The notes below the pieces were generated by a model that was not told the origin of the DNA, did no database searches, and saw only the letters and a list, made by a program, of their open reading frames with translations. Made by a program: the position numbers and the translations under genes. This document shows, piece by piece, positions 30,194 through 37,223 of a stretch of 37,223 nucleotides of DNA. Source of the stretch: Plectonema radiosum NIES-515 (GTDB taxonomy: Bacteria; Cyanobacteriota; Cyanobacteriia; Cyanobacteriales; Nostocaceae); the NCBI RefSeq assembly GCF_025753815.1, contig NZ_JAOWRF010000370.1:1-37223 (forward strand). Reading direction: 5' to 3'. The stretch's first letter is position 1, and every line of letters begins with the position of its first letter.

Positions 30194-32800
30194 CTAGGAG
30201 GTTTTCACCTGAGTAAGAGGAATTTCAATGACAAATTCTGCACCTTGTCCAAGTATTGAGTGACAAGATAATTTACCACCATGTTTATCTACCACAATTT
30301 GATAACTTATAGATAGTCCTAATCCTGTACCTTTACCGACATCTTTCGTAGTAAAAAAAGGGTCAAATAGTTTTGAAAGTATTTCTGGTGGAATGCCTTG
30401 ACCATTATCTGCAATTCTGATTACTATCCAGTTGCAATTAACAACTTCAGTCCGAATGTAAATCTGTTGTTCTTTGTTATTGACAAATGACTCTTCTAAA
30501 GCATCTATAGAATTGGCAAAAATATTCATAAATACCTGATTTAGTTGACCAGGATAGCACTCAACAGTGGGAAGTTTGCCATACTCTTTAATCACCGAGA
30601 TTTCTGGATGTTCTGGTTTAGCTTTCAGACGGTTATGCAGAATCATTAGCGTACTTTCAATTCCCTCATGGATATTTACTTGCTTAAATTCAGCTTCATC
30701 CAGACGAGAAAAATTCCGCAGCGACAAAACGATTTCACGGATGCGCTGAGTTCCTACTCGCATCGACTGAAGAAGTTTGATGAAATCTTCTTTGAGAAAA
30801 TCAAGGTCAATGTCTTCGATTTCGAATTTAATTTCTTCTGGGGGATTGGGGTAGTATTGTTGATAAAGTTTTACTAGTTGCAGCAAACTTTTGGAGTATT
30901 CACAAGCGTGAGTTAGATTAGCATGAATAAAGTTAACCGGATTGTTAATTTCGTGAGCGACACCTGCAACCATATTACCCAAGGAAGACATTTTCTCACT
31001 TTGGATGAGTTGAGTTTGGGTACGTTGCAATTTGTTTAGAGTCTTTTCTAAATACTCAGCCTGTTGTTGCAATTTCATTTCCGCTTCTTTGCGAACAGTA
31101 ATATCAGTTGCCACACCAAGAATTTGTTTGACTTTTCCGTCAGCAGTACGGTTGAATGACGTGTCTCGACTGTAAACCCAGTGCCATTTTCCATCTACAT
31201 CTTTCATCCGGTACTCAAGCTCAAAAATCTTGCCATCAACAGCGGTGGTAAATTTTTGGTAGTGGGTTAGGACTTTTTCCCAATCGTCGGGATGAAGAGT
31301 TTTGGGAAGAAGTTCTGCACCCATTTTTTGAATTTCTTCAATGGAGTAGCCGAGAATTTCAGCTATTTCATGATTTGCGTATATATTGCGCTGTTCTTCT
31401 AAGTCGTAGATATAAATAGTATTAGGAATCGAGTCAGTAATACGTTGAATGAAATGCTGGCTAGCTTGAAGTGCAACTTCCACTTTTTTCCGCTCTGTAA
31501 TATCAAAGGTTGTTCCTACCAGACGATAAATTTTACCTTCGGTGTCAAAGACAGGATTAAATGTAGTTAGTAACCATTTTTCTTCACCGCATAAAGTGAG
31601 GCATTCTTCAAAAAAGATCGCGACACCTGCAACAAGACAAGTGTTACATTTATGATGTATTTCTGCGGCTTTCGTAGCACCAAAAATTTCTGTCAAGTTT
31701 TGACCAACTACCTCAGCGCTACACTTGCCGATTGCTTTTTCTGCATTTAAGTTCCAACCCCCGGAGCGAAATTCGCCATTTTCGAGAACGTCGATGACAA
31801 AAATAGAGCATTCAACTCCATCGTATATAGTGCGTAAAAACTGCTCTTTTTCTTGTAGTCGAGCTTCTGTTTGTTTGCGATCGCGTAGCGCAATTTGCTC
31901 TTCGCTGACATTTCTGACAATCACAATGATGTTATTATTGGCAAAGGGAACGAGACGCCCTTCAAAGTATTCTTCACCATTAGGCATTGATAGGGAATAC
32001 TCAATACTCACCAAAGATGAAGTTTGTTGAACTTGAACAATTGCTTCCTGCATCTTTTCTGCAACCTCCGGAGGAAGAATTTCCACCATCCGTTTTCCTA
32101 AAAATACCTCTGGTGGAACATACAGTTGAGCATCTTGAGAGCTAGCTTTGTAATCTACGATGGTGTTATCCCCAGCCAATCGAAAGAACAAGTCAGGAAA
32201 GGCATTGAGCATAGCCTCTAATTCTGAAGTTTTCTCATGTAAGGCTGCTGTACGTTCTTGGAATTTCACTTCTAACTCTTGATTCAAGAGTTGCATCGCT
32301 ATTTCTGCTTGCTTGCGATCGCTAACATCAATTATGCAGCCATCCCAAATAATTGAGCCATCTGATTGTCGCTCAGGTTTAGAAATTCCTTTTAACCATT
32401 TTTGCTTCCCAGAAGGTGTGATAATTAACCACTCATATTCCCAGTTTTCTAAGGTTTGAGTCGAGATGGCAATTGTTTCGTGTAACCCAGGAAGGTCTTC
32501 AGGATGAACCACTGCAAATAACAACTCTGAATTTTGGTACACTTGTGAAGGTTCTAGCTCATAGATTTCTCGACATCCAGAAGAAACATAAGGAAAGCAT
32601 ACACTACCATCACTCCTAAGCTGAAATTGGTAAATTACCCCTGGTAAATTGTCTGCCAAGCGTGCAAACCAGGCTTCTTTTCTAGATAAAGCTACTTCTG
32701 TCTGCGTCTGCAACCGGGAAACTATCTGACGCAGTTCTACCAATTCTTCTTGAAGGGATTCATAACTACTTTTATCTACGGTGATGGAATTGCAAGCCAT
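30194..32800 (-). CDS. Multi-PAS sensor histidine kinase
   Basis: An 868-residue soluble kinase. A short coiled coil (about 10-45) leads into a PAS domain (about 45-165, LADNLPGVIYQFQLRSDGSV), a second divergent PAS (about 190-310, NAFPDLFFRLAGDNTIVDYK), a third (about 320-445), a fourth PAS/PAC (about 450-570, FELEYRMKDVDGKWHWVYSR), a coiled coil, then a HisKA domain with phospho-acceptor His616 in GVAHEINNPVNFIHANL and an ATPase domain with ANSIDAL, IADNGQGIPPEIL and GTGLGLSISYQI. There are no membrane segments. No response regulator is adjacent, so it is an orphan kinase. It diverges from the GerMN-like lipoprotein gene. No link to scytonemin is evident. Confidence 0.9.
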   Translation of the reverse strand: MACNSITVDKSSYESLQEELVELRQIVSRLQTQTEVALSRKEAWFARLADNLPGVIYQFQLRSDGSVCFPYVSSGCREIYELEPSQVYQNSELLFAVVHPEDLPGLHETIAISTQTLENWEYEWLIITPSGKQKWLKGISKPERQSDGSIIWDGCIIDVSDRKQAEIAMQLLNQELEVKFQERTAALHEKTSELEAMLNAFPDLFFRLAGDNTIVDYKASSQDAQLYVPPEVFLGKRMVEILPPEVAEKMQEAIVQVQQTSSLVSIEYSLSMPNGEEYFEGRLVPFANNNIIVIVRNVSEEQIALRDRKQTEARLQEKEQFLRTIYDGVECSIFVIDVLENGEFRSGGWNLNAEKAIGKCSAEVVGQNLTEIFGATKAAEIHHKCNTCLVAGVAIFFEECLTLCGEEKWLLTTFNPVFDTEGKIYRLVGTTFDITERKKVEVALQASQHFIQRITDSIPNTIYIYDLEEQRNIYANHEIAEILGYSIEEIQKMGAELLPKTLHPDDWEKVLTHYQKFTTAVDGKIFELEYRMKDVDGKWHWVYSRDTSFNRTADGKVKQILGVATDITVRKEAEMKLQQQAEYLEKTLNKLQRTQTQLIQSEKMSSLGNMVAGVAHEINNPVNFIHANLTHACEYSKSLLQLVKLYQQYYPNPPEEIKFEIEDIDLDFLKEDFIKLLQSMRVGTQRIREIVLSLRNFSRLDEAEFKQVNIHEGIESTLMILHNRLKAKPEHPEISVIKEYGKLPTVECYPGQLNQVFMNIFANSIDALEESFVNNKEQQIYIRTEVVNCNWIVIRIADNGQGIPPEILSKLFDPFFTTKDVGKGTGLGLSISYQIVVDKHGGKLSCHSILGQGAEFVIEIPLTQVKTS

Positions 32801-33003
32801 AATCTCGTCGGTTGCTAGCTACGGGTTTGAAGTAGACTTCAGTATGTATGTTTCCCTATTTAGCCTGTGAAAATAACATTGTTGGCATTAGGTGTGCGAT
32901 CGCCTTAATTTCCACCAAAATTAACTTATACTATTTTTCGATAATTAATGCGGATTTTATACTAGCGACACTGAAGTTGATCAAACAACACAGCGACAAA
33001 ATT

Positions 33004-33609
33004 ATGAATACAAATAAAAAATATATTATCCCTTTTATTGTTGTAGCGATCGCCGCCAGCATCAGCAGTTGTAATTCTAGCCAAGCTTCTGGTCATCTCG
33101 ACGAAACCGCTACAGCAGCCACAACAACACCAACCAACATTGCTTCATCCCAAATCCCAACCCAGGCTCAATTAGGAGCTAAATCGAGCCAAGAGGAGCC
33201 TTTCTCTACAGAACTTTTTACTGAAAATACCGCTTTGTCAACTTCTCAAGTTGCTACTGGCAAAACTATTGACATTACCCTATACACAAGTGATAGCGAA
33301 TGTCAAGAACTGATTCCAAACACAGTTTCAGTGCCAGCAGAAGAACCTGCAACGGGTATTGTGAGTAAAATCATAGAGCAACAAGATACAGCTGATTTGA
33401 ATTTATCTGGTTATCGTGTAAGTGTAAAAAATAGAGTTGCCACCGTAGATTTACGAATATCCCCTGATTCCAAACGGCAGTTAGTTTCTCTTTCGCAATG
33501 CGAGCAATTTACTTTATTTGGCAGCCTCTGCAAAAGTCTGACAAGTAATGCTCAATTAAATATAAAAAAGGTTCGCTTCACCGAAAGAGGTAAGAAAATT
33601 ACTCTTTGA
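33004..33609 (+). CDS. GerMN-domain-like lipoprotein
   Basis: A 201-residue predicted lipoprotein. The leader NKKYIIPFIVVAIAASISSC has a lipobox (ISSC) with the modified cysteine at 23. A low-complexity Ser/Thr/Ala/Gln stretch (about 24-95) links to a C-terminal domain (about 95-201: IDITLYTSDSECQELIPNTV, GYRVSVKNRVATVDLRIS, LSQCEQFTLFGSLCKSL, NIKKVRFTERGKKI) that fits the GerMN fold of spore-germination and cyanobacterial lipoproteins. It would sit at a membrane surface; its role is unknown. The ATG at 33004 is chosen because it gives the lipoprotein leader; the frame extends upstream to 32848. Two cysteine residues late in the domain could form a disulfide. Confidence 0.8.
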   Translation: MNTNKKYIIPFIVVAIAASISSCNSSQASGHLDETATAATTTPTNIASSQIPTQAQLGAKSSQEEPFSTELFTENTALSTSQVATGKTIDITLYTSDSECQELIPNTVSVPAEEPATGIVSKIIEQQDTADLNLSGYRVSVKNRVATVDLRISPDSKRQLVSLSQCEQFTLFGSLCKSLTSNAQLNIKKVRFTERGKKITL

Positions 33610-33683
33610 TTGCCAATTAGGAGTCTATATCTGGCAAAAATAGACATCGACCGTTGTTTTATTATACGTTGCCCGAAACCCTT

Positions 33684-33713
33684 GTAGGGACGTAGCATGT
33701 GCTACGTCCCTAC
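33684..33713. repeat. GTAGGGACG-type palindrome
   Basis: GTAGGGACGTAGCA / TGCTACGTCCCTAC arms of 14 bp; a variant in which the outer arm has changed on both sides (GGG/CCC). Followed by AGACATCTCCAGAAA at 33717, the outer motif of the element at 4385. Confidence 0.8.
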
Positions 33714-33748
33714 ATTAGACATCTCCAGAAATGAACTATGCGTTGCCC

Positions 33749-33794
33749 AAAACCCTTGTAGAGACGTTAAATTTAACGTCTCTACAAGGGTTTT
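33749..33794. repeat. 46-bp perfect palindrome
   Basis: Two exact 23-bp arms, AAAACCCTTGTAGAGACGTT plus AAA and its complement, centred between 33771 and 33772. It is in the GERMN lipoprotein to small-protein spacer and has no coding capacity. Confidence 0.9.
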
Positions 33795-34101
33795 CACGAC
33801 GTTTGTCTATTCATTTTCACGACGTTTGTATAATAAAGAAAATAGAAAATTCCTTTAAATATTTATATTTGTTCATAATGCCACAACGGGGGAAACCCTG
33901 GCAACATAGTGGCTCCTCTGTACTGCCAATCTTCAAGATAGATAGACAGGTGAACCAAATAGTTCTACAATCTGACTGATTGTGGTAATCTTACTCATTG
34001 CCCAATCAACCCAAACATAGTAAAAAATTTTGGTGATTCGGCTCAATTGCGCCGATCGCTCTATTAAGATAAAGACGTCTTTAGTAGAGGGCGACAAACA
34101 A
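33795..34101. other. Spacer upstream of the small membrane protein
   Basis: It begins with two copies of TTTTCACGACGTTTGT (33791-33806 and about 33815-33830), the end of the palindromic element. The rest is unassigned; the promoter of the 40-residue gene at 34102 should lie in its right part. I see no RNA gene. Confidence 0.4.
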
Positions 34102-34224
34102 ATGGATGTAAAGTTGATTTTAGTTGGATTAACAGTTATTTTTACCATTTCGTGCCTATTTTTTGGCACGAAAAATGGCTTTTATGATTCAGACAACTAC
34201 CACGGCAATGGTTCGGCACATTAG
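34102..34224 (+). CDS. 40-residue single-pass membrane protein (possible NDH-1 small subunit)
   Basis: MDVKLILVGLTVIFTISCLF opens with a single membrane helix and is followed by a short soluble tail, FGTKNGFYDSDNYHGNGSAH. The ATG is preceded by AGAGGG about 10 bases upstream. The shape, one helix at the very N-terminus with a conserved-looking Gly/Asp/Tyr/His tail, fits small photosynthetic complex subunits, and I suspect NdhP of the cyanobacterial NDH-1 complex from recalled family appearance; this is not certain. FTISC could also be read as a lipobox, but the hydrophobic stretch continues past the Cys, which favours a membrane helix. A palindromic element starts 1 base after the stop region. 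Confidence 0.6.
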   Translation: MDVKLILVGLTVIFTISCLFFGTKNGFYDSDNYHGNGSAH

Positions 34225-34351
34225 ACATCTCCATAAAAGACGTAGAGACGTAGCTAGCTTACGTCTCTACAAGGATTTTGGGCAACGCATAACAACGCTC
34301 TCCCCCGTCTTTAGATACGGGGTTTATCCCGATTAATTTTTGGAAATGTCT
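34223..34351. repeat. Palindromic element downstream of the small protein
   Basis: Starts AGACATCTCC (34223-34232), has the imperfect palindrome GTAGAGACGTAGCT/AGCTTACGTCTCTAC (34242-34270), then AAGGATTTTGGGCAACGCAT, a CCCCGT/ACGGGG hairpin (34303-34322), and ends near GGAAATGTCT. It is the same layout as 4385-4474. The hairpin could terminate the small gene. Confidence 0.7.
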
Positions 34352-34404
34352 ATTAAAAAACGCCCAATTCTGTTAGTTTGATGGGTTGTCATTATCCACG
34401 TTTT

Positions 34405-34426
34405 TCCGAACCAGCGCGGGTTCGGA
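34405..34426. other. Hairpin in the leader of the metallo-hydrolase gene
   Basis: TCCGAACC (34405-34412) pairs perfectly with GGTTCGGA (34419-34426) around a 6-base loop, 140 bp before the ATG. More short complementary stretches follow (CCTCCCC with GGTGGGG; GGTC-ACAA-GACC). It could be a structured leader or a small RNA; unproven. Confidence 0.35.
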
Positions 34427-34563
34427 GGCGTCCTCCCCAATTACCTAATTCGCATTCGGGTGGGGCATTTAGGAACTTACCTCTAGGTCACAAGACCAAA
34501 AACCGCGTAACTATAGGCTTTTGGGAAATGTGCAATGCATATGAGGTTTGAGGGGAAAAGAGC

Positions 34564-36228
34564 ATGAGTGAGGATCTCTCAGCATCCTCTCGCATTGATA
34601 GTGGGGAGGAGACAAATAAATTAGAATGTTTTCCCTATAGTGTCCACCATAAGGATGAAGGTGTCTGTTTATTGGTGCGGATGGGACAACACCGCATTCT
34701 GCTTGACTGTGGCTTAAAAGATATTTCCGAGCTGGTAACGGGGCTAAAAAAGTCGGCAAAACGAGGAAATTCGCCCCAACCAGCAGATTTAGTTATAGTA
34801 AGTCACGCCCACCCAGATCATTCTAGGGGATTGCTGGCACTGCATGAGGCTTTTCCCTTATTACCGATCTACGCTAGCGAGGTGACAAGCAAGTTACTAC
34901 CGCTGAATTGGCAGAATCAAACAAAACCGGAAATTCCCGAATTTTGTCAAGCGTTGCCGCTGCGATCGCCTGTGGAATTTAAAGATGGTTTAGTCGCAGA
35001 ATTATACCCCGCAGGTCATCTACCCGGAGCGGTGGCGATTCTCCTCACCTACACCACCCAGGAACGCTCTTACAAATTACTATATACAGGTGACTTTTTC
35101 TTATCGAACTCACGCTTAGTAGAAGGTTTGCGTTTAGAAGAATTACGCGGATTAGACTTGGATGTGCTAATTATTGAAGGTACTTATGGTACATCGCGTC
35201 ATCCCCATCGTCGCAACCAAGAAAATCAACTAGCAGAACGAATTAATCGGGCGATCGCTGACCGCTCCTCCGTACTACTACTTACAGCAGCATTGGGTCT
35301 AGGTCAAGAATTATTGATGCTGTTACGCAGCCATCACCACTTTACCGGTCGTGACATAGATATCTGGGTTGATGGTAGTGTCGCCACCGGATGCGATGCT
35401 TATTTAGAATTGTTACCTCACCTGCCCCCATCTGTACAAAACTTCGCCCGTCATCAACCGTTGTTTTGGGATGAACGAGTGCGTCCCCGCGTGCGTCGTT
35501 TGCAACCAGAATATCGTCACACTGTTGGCAACACTCCTTGTATTGTCCTCACCGATTCTACAACTGATTTGGATGAATACTGCCAACTAGGTATGAATTC
35601 TTGGCTAATCCTTTCACCAGAAAAAACTCATATAGAACTTAATAAAGCATACCCAGGACAAACTAGTGTCGAAAGTTATCTGCTGGCACAGCATAGCGAT
35701 GGTCCTGGTACCACCCAGCTAATTCATAATTTGCGACCCCAGCACGTTATTTTTGTCCACGGTTCCCCTGGCTATTTGGCAGACCTGACAAGTTTGGAAG
35801 AATTGCAAAATCGCTACCACCTACATTCGCCGGCAGGTGGTACGTTAGTAGAATTGCCAATTGGCGATACATTTTTGCAACCAGCAGCCCCAGAGACTAA
35901 TTATGAGGGTGAACTAACAGAATTAGGAACGGTAATCACAATTACCCTCCCCGATGCCGTTACCGCTGACCCTCGGTGGCAACAATTTGGCGATACTGGC
36001 TTAATTGAAGCGCGTTGGCAGGGAGAAGAATTAGTATTGCGCGGTTTGTCCCAACGAGAATTACTCAATCAAAATAGCGATCGCTTTATTTGGTCTGATG
36101 TCGATTGCTGCTGCACCTGTAAACATCAAAGGGGGCAGCGGTGTTGGAACCCCGCTTCCCCCCTGTATAATTTCAAGGTTACTCTTGAAGGTTACTGTCC
36201 TGCCTTTGAACGGTTAAGCGACGGCTAA
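34564..36228 (+). CDS. Beta-CASP-like metallo-beta-lactamase-fold hydrolase with C-terminal Cys cluster
   Basis: A 554-residue protein of the metallo-beta-lactamase fold related to RNase J/CPSF exonucleases. The metal-binding motif SHAHPDH gives His81, His83, Asp85 and His86; further ligands are in AGHLPGAVA and YTGDFFL, and IIEGTYGTSRHPHR plus a late VHGSPG resemble beta-CASP motifs. It should be a cytoplasmic Zn-dependent nuclease-like hydrolase; the substrate is unknown. The last 45 residues hold six cysteines (C515, C516, C517, C519, C527, C545; VDCCCTCKHQRGQRC), suggesting an extra Zn or Fe-S site. The ATG at 34564 has GAGGGGAAAAG just upstream. Its neighbours on both sides are unrelated. 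Confidence 0.88.
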   Translation: MSEDLSASSRIDSGEETNKLECFPYSVHHKDEGVCLLVRMGQHRILLDCGLKDISELVTGLKKSAKRGNSPQPADLVIVSHAHPDHSRGLLALHEAFPLLPIYASEVTSKLLPLNWQNQTKPEIPEFCQALPLRSPVEFKDGLVAELYPAGHLPGAVAILLTYTTQERSYKLLYTGDFFLSNSRLVEGLRLEELRGLDLDVLIIEGTYGTSRHPHRRNQENQLAERINRAIADRSSVLLLTAALGLGQELLMLLRSHHHFTGRDIDIWVDGSVATGCDAYLELLPHLPPSVQNFARHQPLFWDERVRPRVRRLQPEYRHTVGNTPCIVLTDSTTDLDEYCQLGMNSWLILSPEKTHIELNKAYPGQTSVESYLLAQHSDGPGTTQLIHNLRPQHVIFVHGSPGYLADLTSLEELQNRYHLHSPAGGTLVELPIGDTFLQPAAPETNYEGELTELGTVITITLPDAVTADPRWQQFGDTGLIEARWQGEELVLRGLSQRELLNQNSDRFIWSDVDCCCTCKHQRGQRCWNPASPLYNFKVTLEGYCPAFERLSDG

Positions 36229-36263
36229 TAGCCAGACTGAAGACGGGTTTTCAGAATTAATTC

Positions 36264-36307
36264 CTAGTCCCCAGTCTCCAGTCCCCAGTCCTCAGTCCCC
36301 AGTCTCC
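36264..36307. repeat. CAGTCCC heptameric repeat
   Basis: About six CAGTCCC/CAGTCTC 7-bp units between two convergent genes (metallo-hydrolase and DUF6679), ending at the DUF6679 stop codon. Confidence 0.8.
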
Positions 36308-36619
36308 TTACTCTGGGTTTGAGTCTGTGTAACGATTGCGGATGCGTTCAGCTTCTGGACAATCTTCAGTCATAAGAGGTTCGACATTACCACGAGGCAC
36401 TGAAGCTAATTTTTGCGTTACAGCGCCAATACTTTCAAGGCGAACCATCTCTTCCCAAGAACAAACTTCGTCCTCTTCTTCTGTCTCATAGCGTAGAGTG
36501 ACTAAATCTCCCTCTATGTCGAGGATGCGGGCGCGTTCAATCCAGCGTTGCTGGTCCCGCAAGAATACACATACCTCCCGCCCGTCGCAACACAGTTGAT
36601 AAATCTTGCGGTGTAGCAT
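36308..36619 (-). CDS. DUF6679 family protein
   Basis: A 103-residue cyanobacterial protein recognised as DUF6679, function unknown. It reads MLHRKIYQLCCDGREVCVFL, then RDQQRWIERARILDIEGDLV, with a small beta-rich core that resembles a Tudor/SH3-like barrel by pattern (weak). The C-terminal third is charged and probably disordered (EDCPEAERIRNRYTDSNPE). It is complete and converges on the metallo-hydrolase. The ATG at 36619 is the only suitable start. Confidence 0.75.
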   Translation of the reverse strand: MLHRKIYQLCCDGREVCVFLRDQQRWIERARILDIEGDLVTLRYETEEEDEVCSWEEMVRLESIGAVTQKLASVPRGNVEPLMTEDCPEAERIRNRYTDSNPE

Positions 36620-37150
36620 GTACTGCTTCTGCCTTTTTAAACGACGTAGTTAAATCTGTCAACATCTGGGTTTTATCCCAATATATAGTACCCTGAAAAA
36701 GCTAGTTTCATGGTTGGTGAACAAGTCCATATCTTGATCCAAACCATTATATTGGATGATTGGATCGTATACAGCTTGATGACTGCACCAGTTCAACTCA
36801 ATCTCTTTGGGAGTAAGATTAGAAATGCCTACTAATATAGTAGAGACGAGATTGTGCAACGTCTGTACTTATTTCGGGAGTTGTCCTGACAAGTGTGAGT
36901 ATTTTCTGGTGAATACTTTCTACCATTATGTAATAAATAATACTCCAAAACAAGTGGTAAGTGCGGTTGTTTAAGTTGCCTACTTGTAATCATTGGCATT
37001 TTTGGGAAGTCTTTACCCCTATGTATTTGATCTTAACTCATTCTCCTGTCACCTTAATGGTTTTAAACAACAACACCCCAAAAGTTCTTCACTGTGTCTT
37101 TATGTCTCTGGGTGATACAAAGGAAGGCAGTCACGAAAGAGGACTTTCTT
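36620..37150. other. Region without a convincing gene
   Basis: More than 500 bp with low-quality open frames only. A degenerate GTAGAGACG-family palindrome (TAGTAGAGACGAG...CGTCTGTAC, about 36838-36868) is present. The minus-strand frame 36659-36859 contains protein-like stretches (LTPKEIELNWCSHQAVYDPI) and may be a gene fragment, but I recognise no family. Confidence 0.4.
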
Positions 37151-37223
37151 GACAAGGGGGGGGGGGGAGGACAAAGGGGGACTAAGGGGATTAGGGGGAT
37201 TAGGGGGACTGGGGGGACTAGGG
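37151..37223. repeat. G-rich tandem repeat at right edge with a 12-G run
   Basis: A run of 12 G (37156-37167) followed by GGGGGACTA / GGGGGATTA units to the edge. Multiple G-tracts could form a G-quadruplex. The same class is seen at 26837 and 1-30. Confidence 0.8.

Noticed and set aside
32848-33003. Longer start of the GerMN-like lipoprotein
   Set aside because: It would place the signal sequence and lipobox internally; the ATG at 33004 gives a proper lipoprotein leader.
36659-36859. Minus-strand 66-residue frame near the right end
   Set aside because: It contains some protein-like sequence but its start is inside a degenerate palindrome, no family is recognised, and no ribosome site is seen; left as a possible fragment.
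36961-37152. Plus-strand 63-residue frame at the right edge
   Set aside because: Composition is unlike a protein, the start has no ribosome site, and it runs into the G-rich repeat.

Overview
The window comes from a filamentous, heterocyst-type cyanobacterium (Nostocales-like). The supporting signs are many HIP1-type GCGATCGC octamers, 7-bp short tandem repeats in spacers, PEP-CTERM sorting signals, and recognisable cyanobacterial families (DUF3082, DUF4058, DUF6679, Uma2). Its core is a scytonemin (UV-A sunscreen) locus. From about 22.6 kb down to position 1 almost every gene lies on the minus strand, in transcription order: scyA, scyB, scyC, scyD, scyE, scyF; then eboA, eboB, eboC, a family-4 glycosyltransferase, a broken gene, eboD, eboE, eboF; then trpE(G), trpC, trpA, running off the left edge. 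A divergently transcribed two-component pair (PAS histidine kinase and a response regulator with an AraC-type output domain) sits across a 0.94-kb spacer from scyA and is the obvious candidate regulator.

How the genes work together: the trp genes raise tryptophan supply. ScyB deaminates tryptophan to indole-3-pyruvate. ScyA couples this to p-hydroxyphenylpyruvate, and ScyC cyclises the product. The beta-propeller-like ScyD, ScyE and ScyF are assigned to later maturation, and Ebo proteins to moving the monomer toward the periplasm. These roles come from prior work on Nostoc punctiforme; the gene order, orientation and motifs are read here. tyrP, dsbA, aroB, trpB, trpD, tyrA and aroG, known from other scytonemin loci, are not in the window as intact genes; some may lie left of position 1.

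Right of the locus (26.5-37.2 kb) is ordinary chromosomal content: DUF3082, DUF4058, ispE, rsmA, a large PAS histidine kinase, a GerMN-like lipoprotein, a 40-residue membrane protein, a beta-CASP-like metallo-hydrolase and a DUF6679 protein. Spacers are crowded with palindromic mini-elements (GTAGAGACG...CGTCTCTAC and GTAGTAA...ACTTCAGT families) and heptameric tandem repeats. Several have broken or modified genes: a frameshifted Phd-type antitoxin, a Uma2 fragment ending in a palindrome, a split remnant upstream of eboD, and an in-frame heptad tail on RsmA.

The main system is known. The least explained items are the glycosyltransferase embedded in the ebo genes, the apparently leaderless ScyD, the altered metal-site motifs of EboF, and the palindromes whose arms change together.
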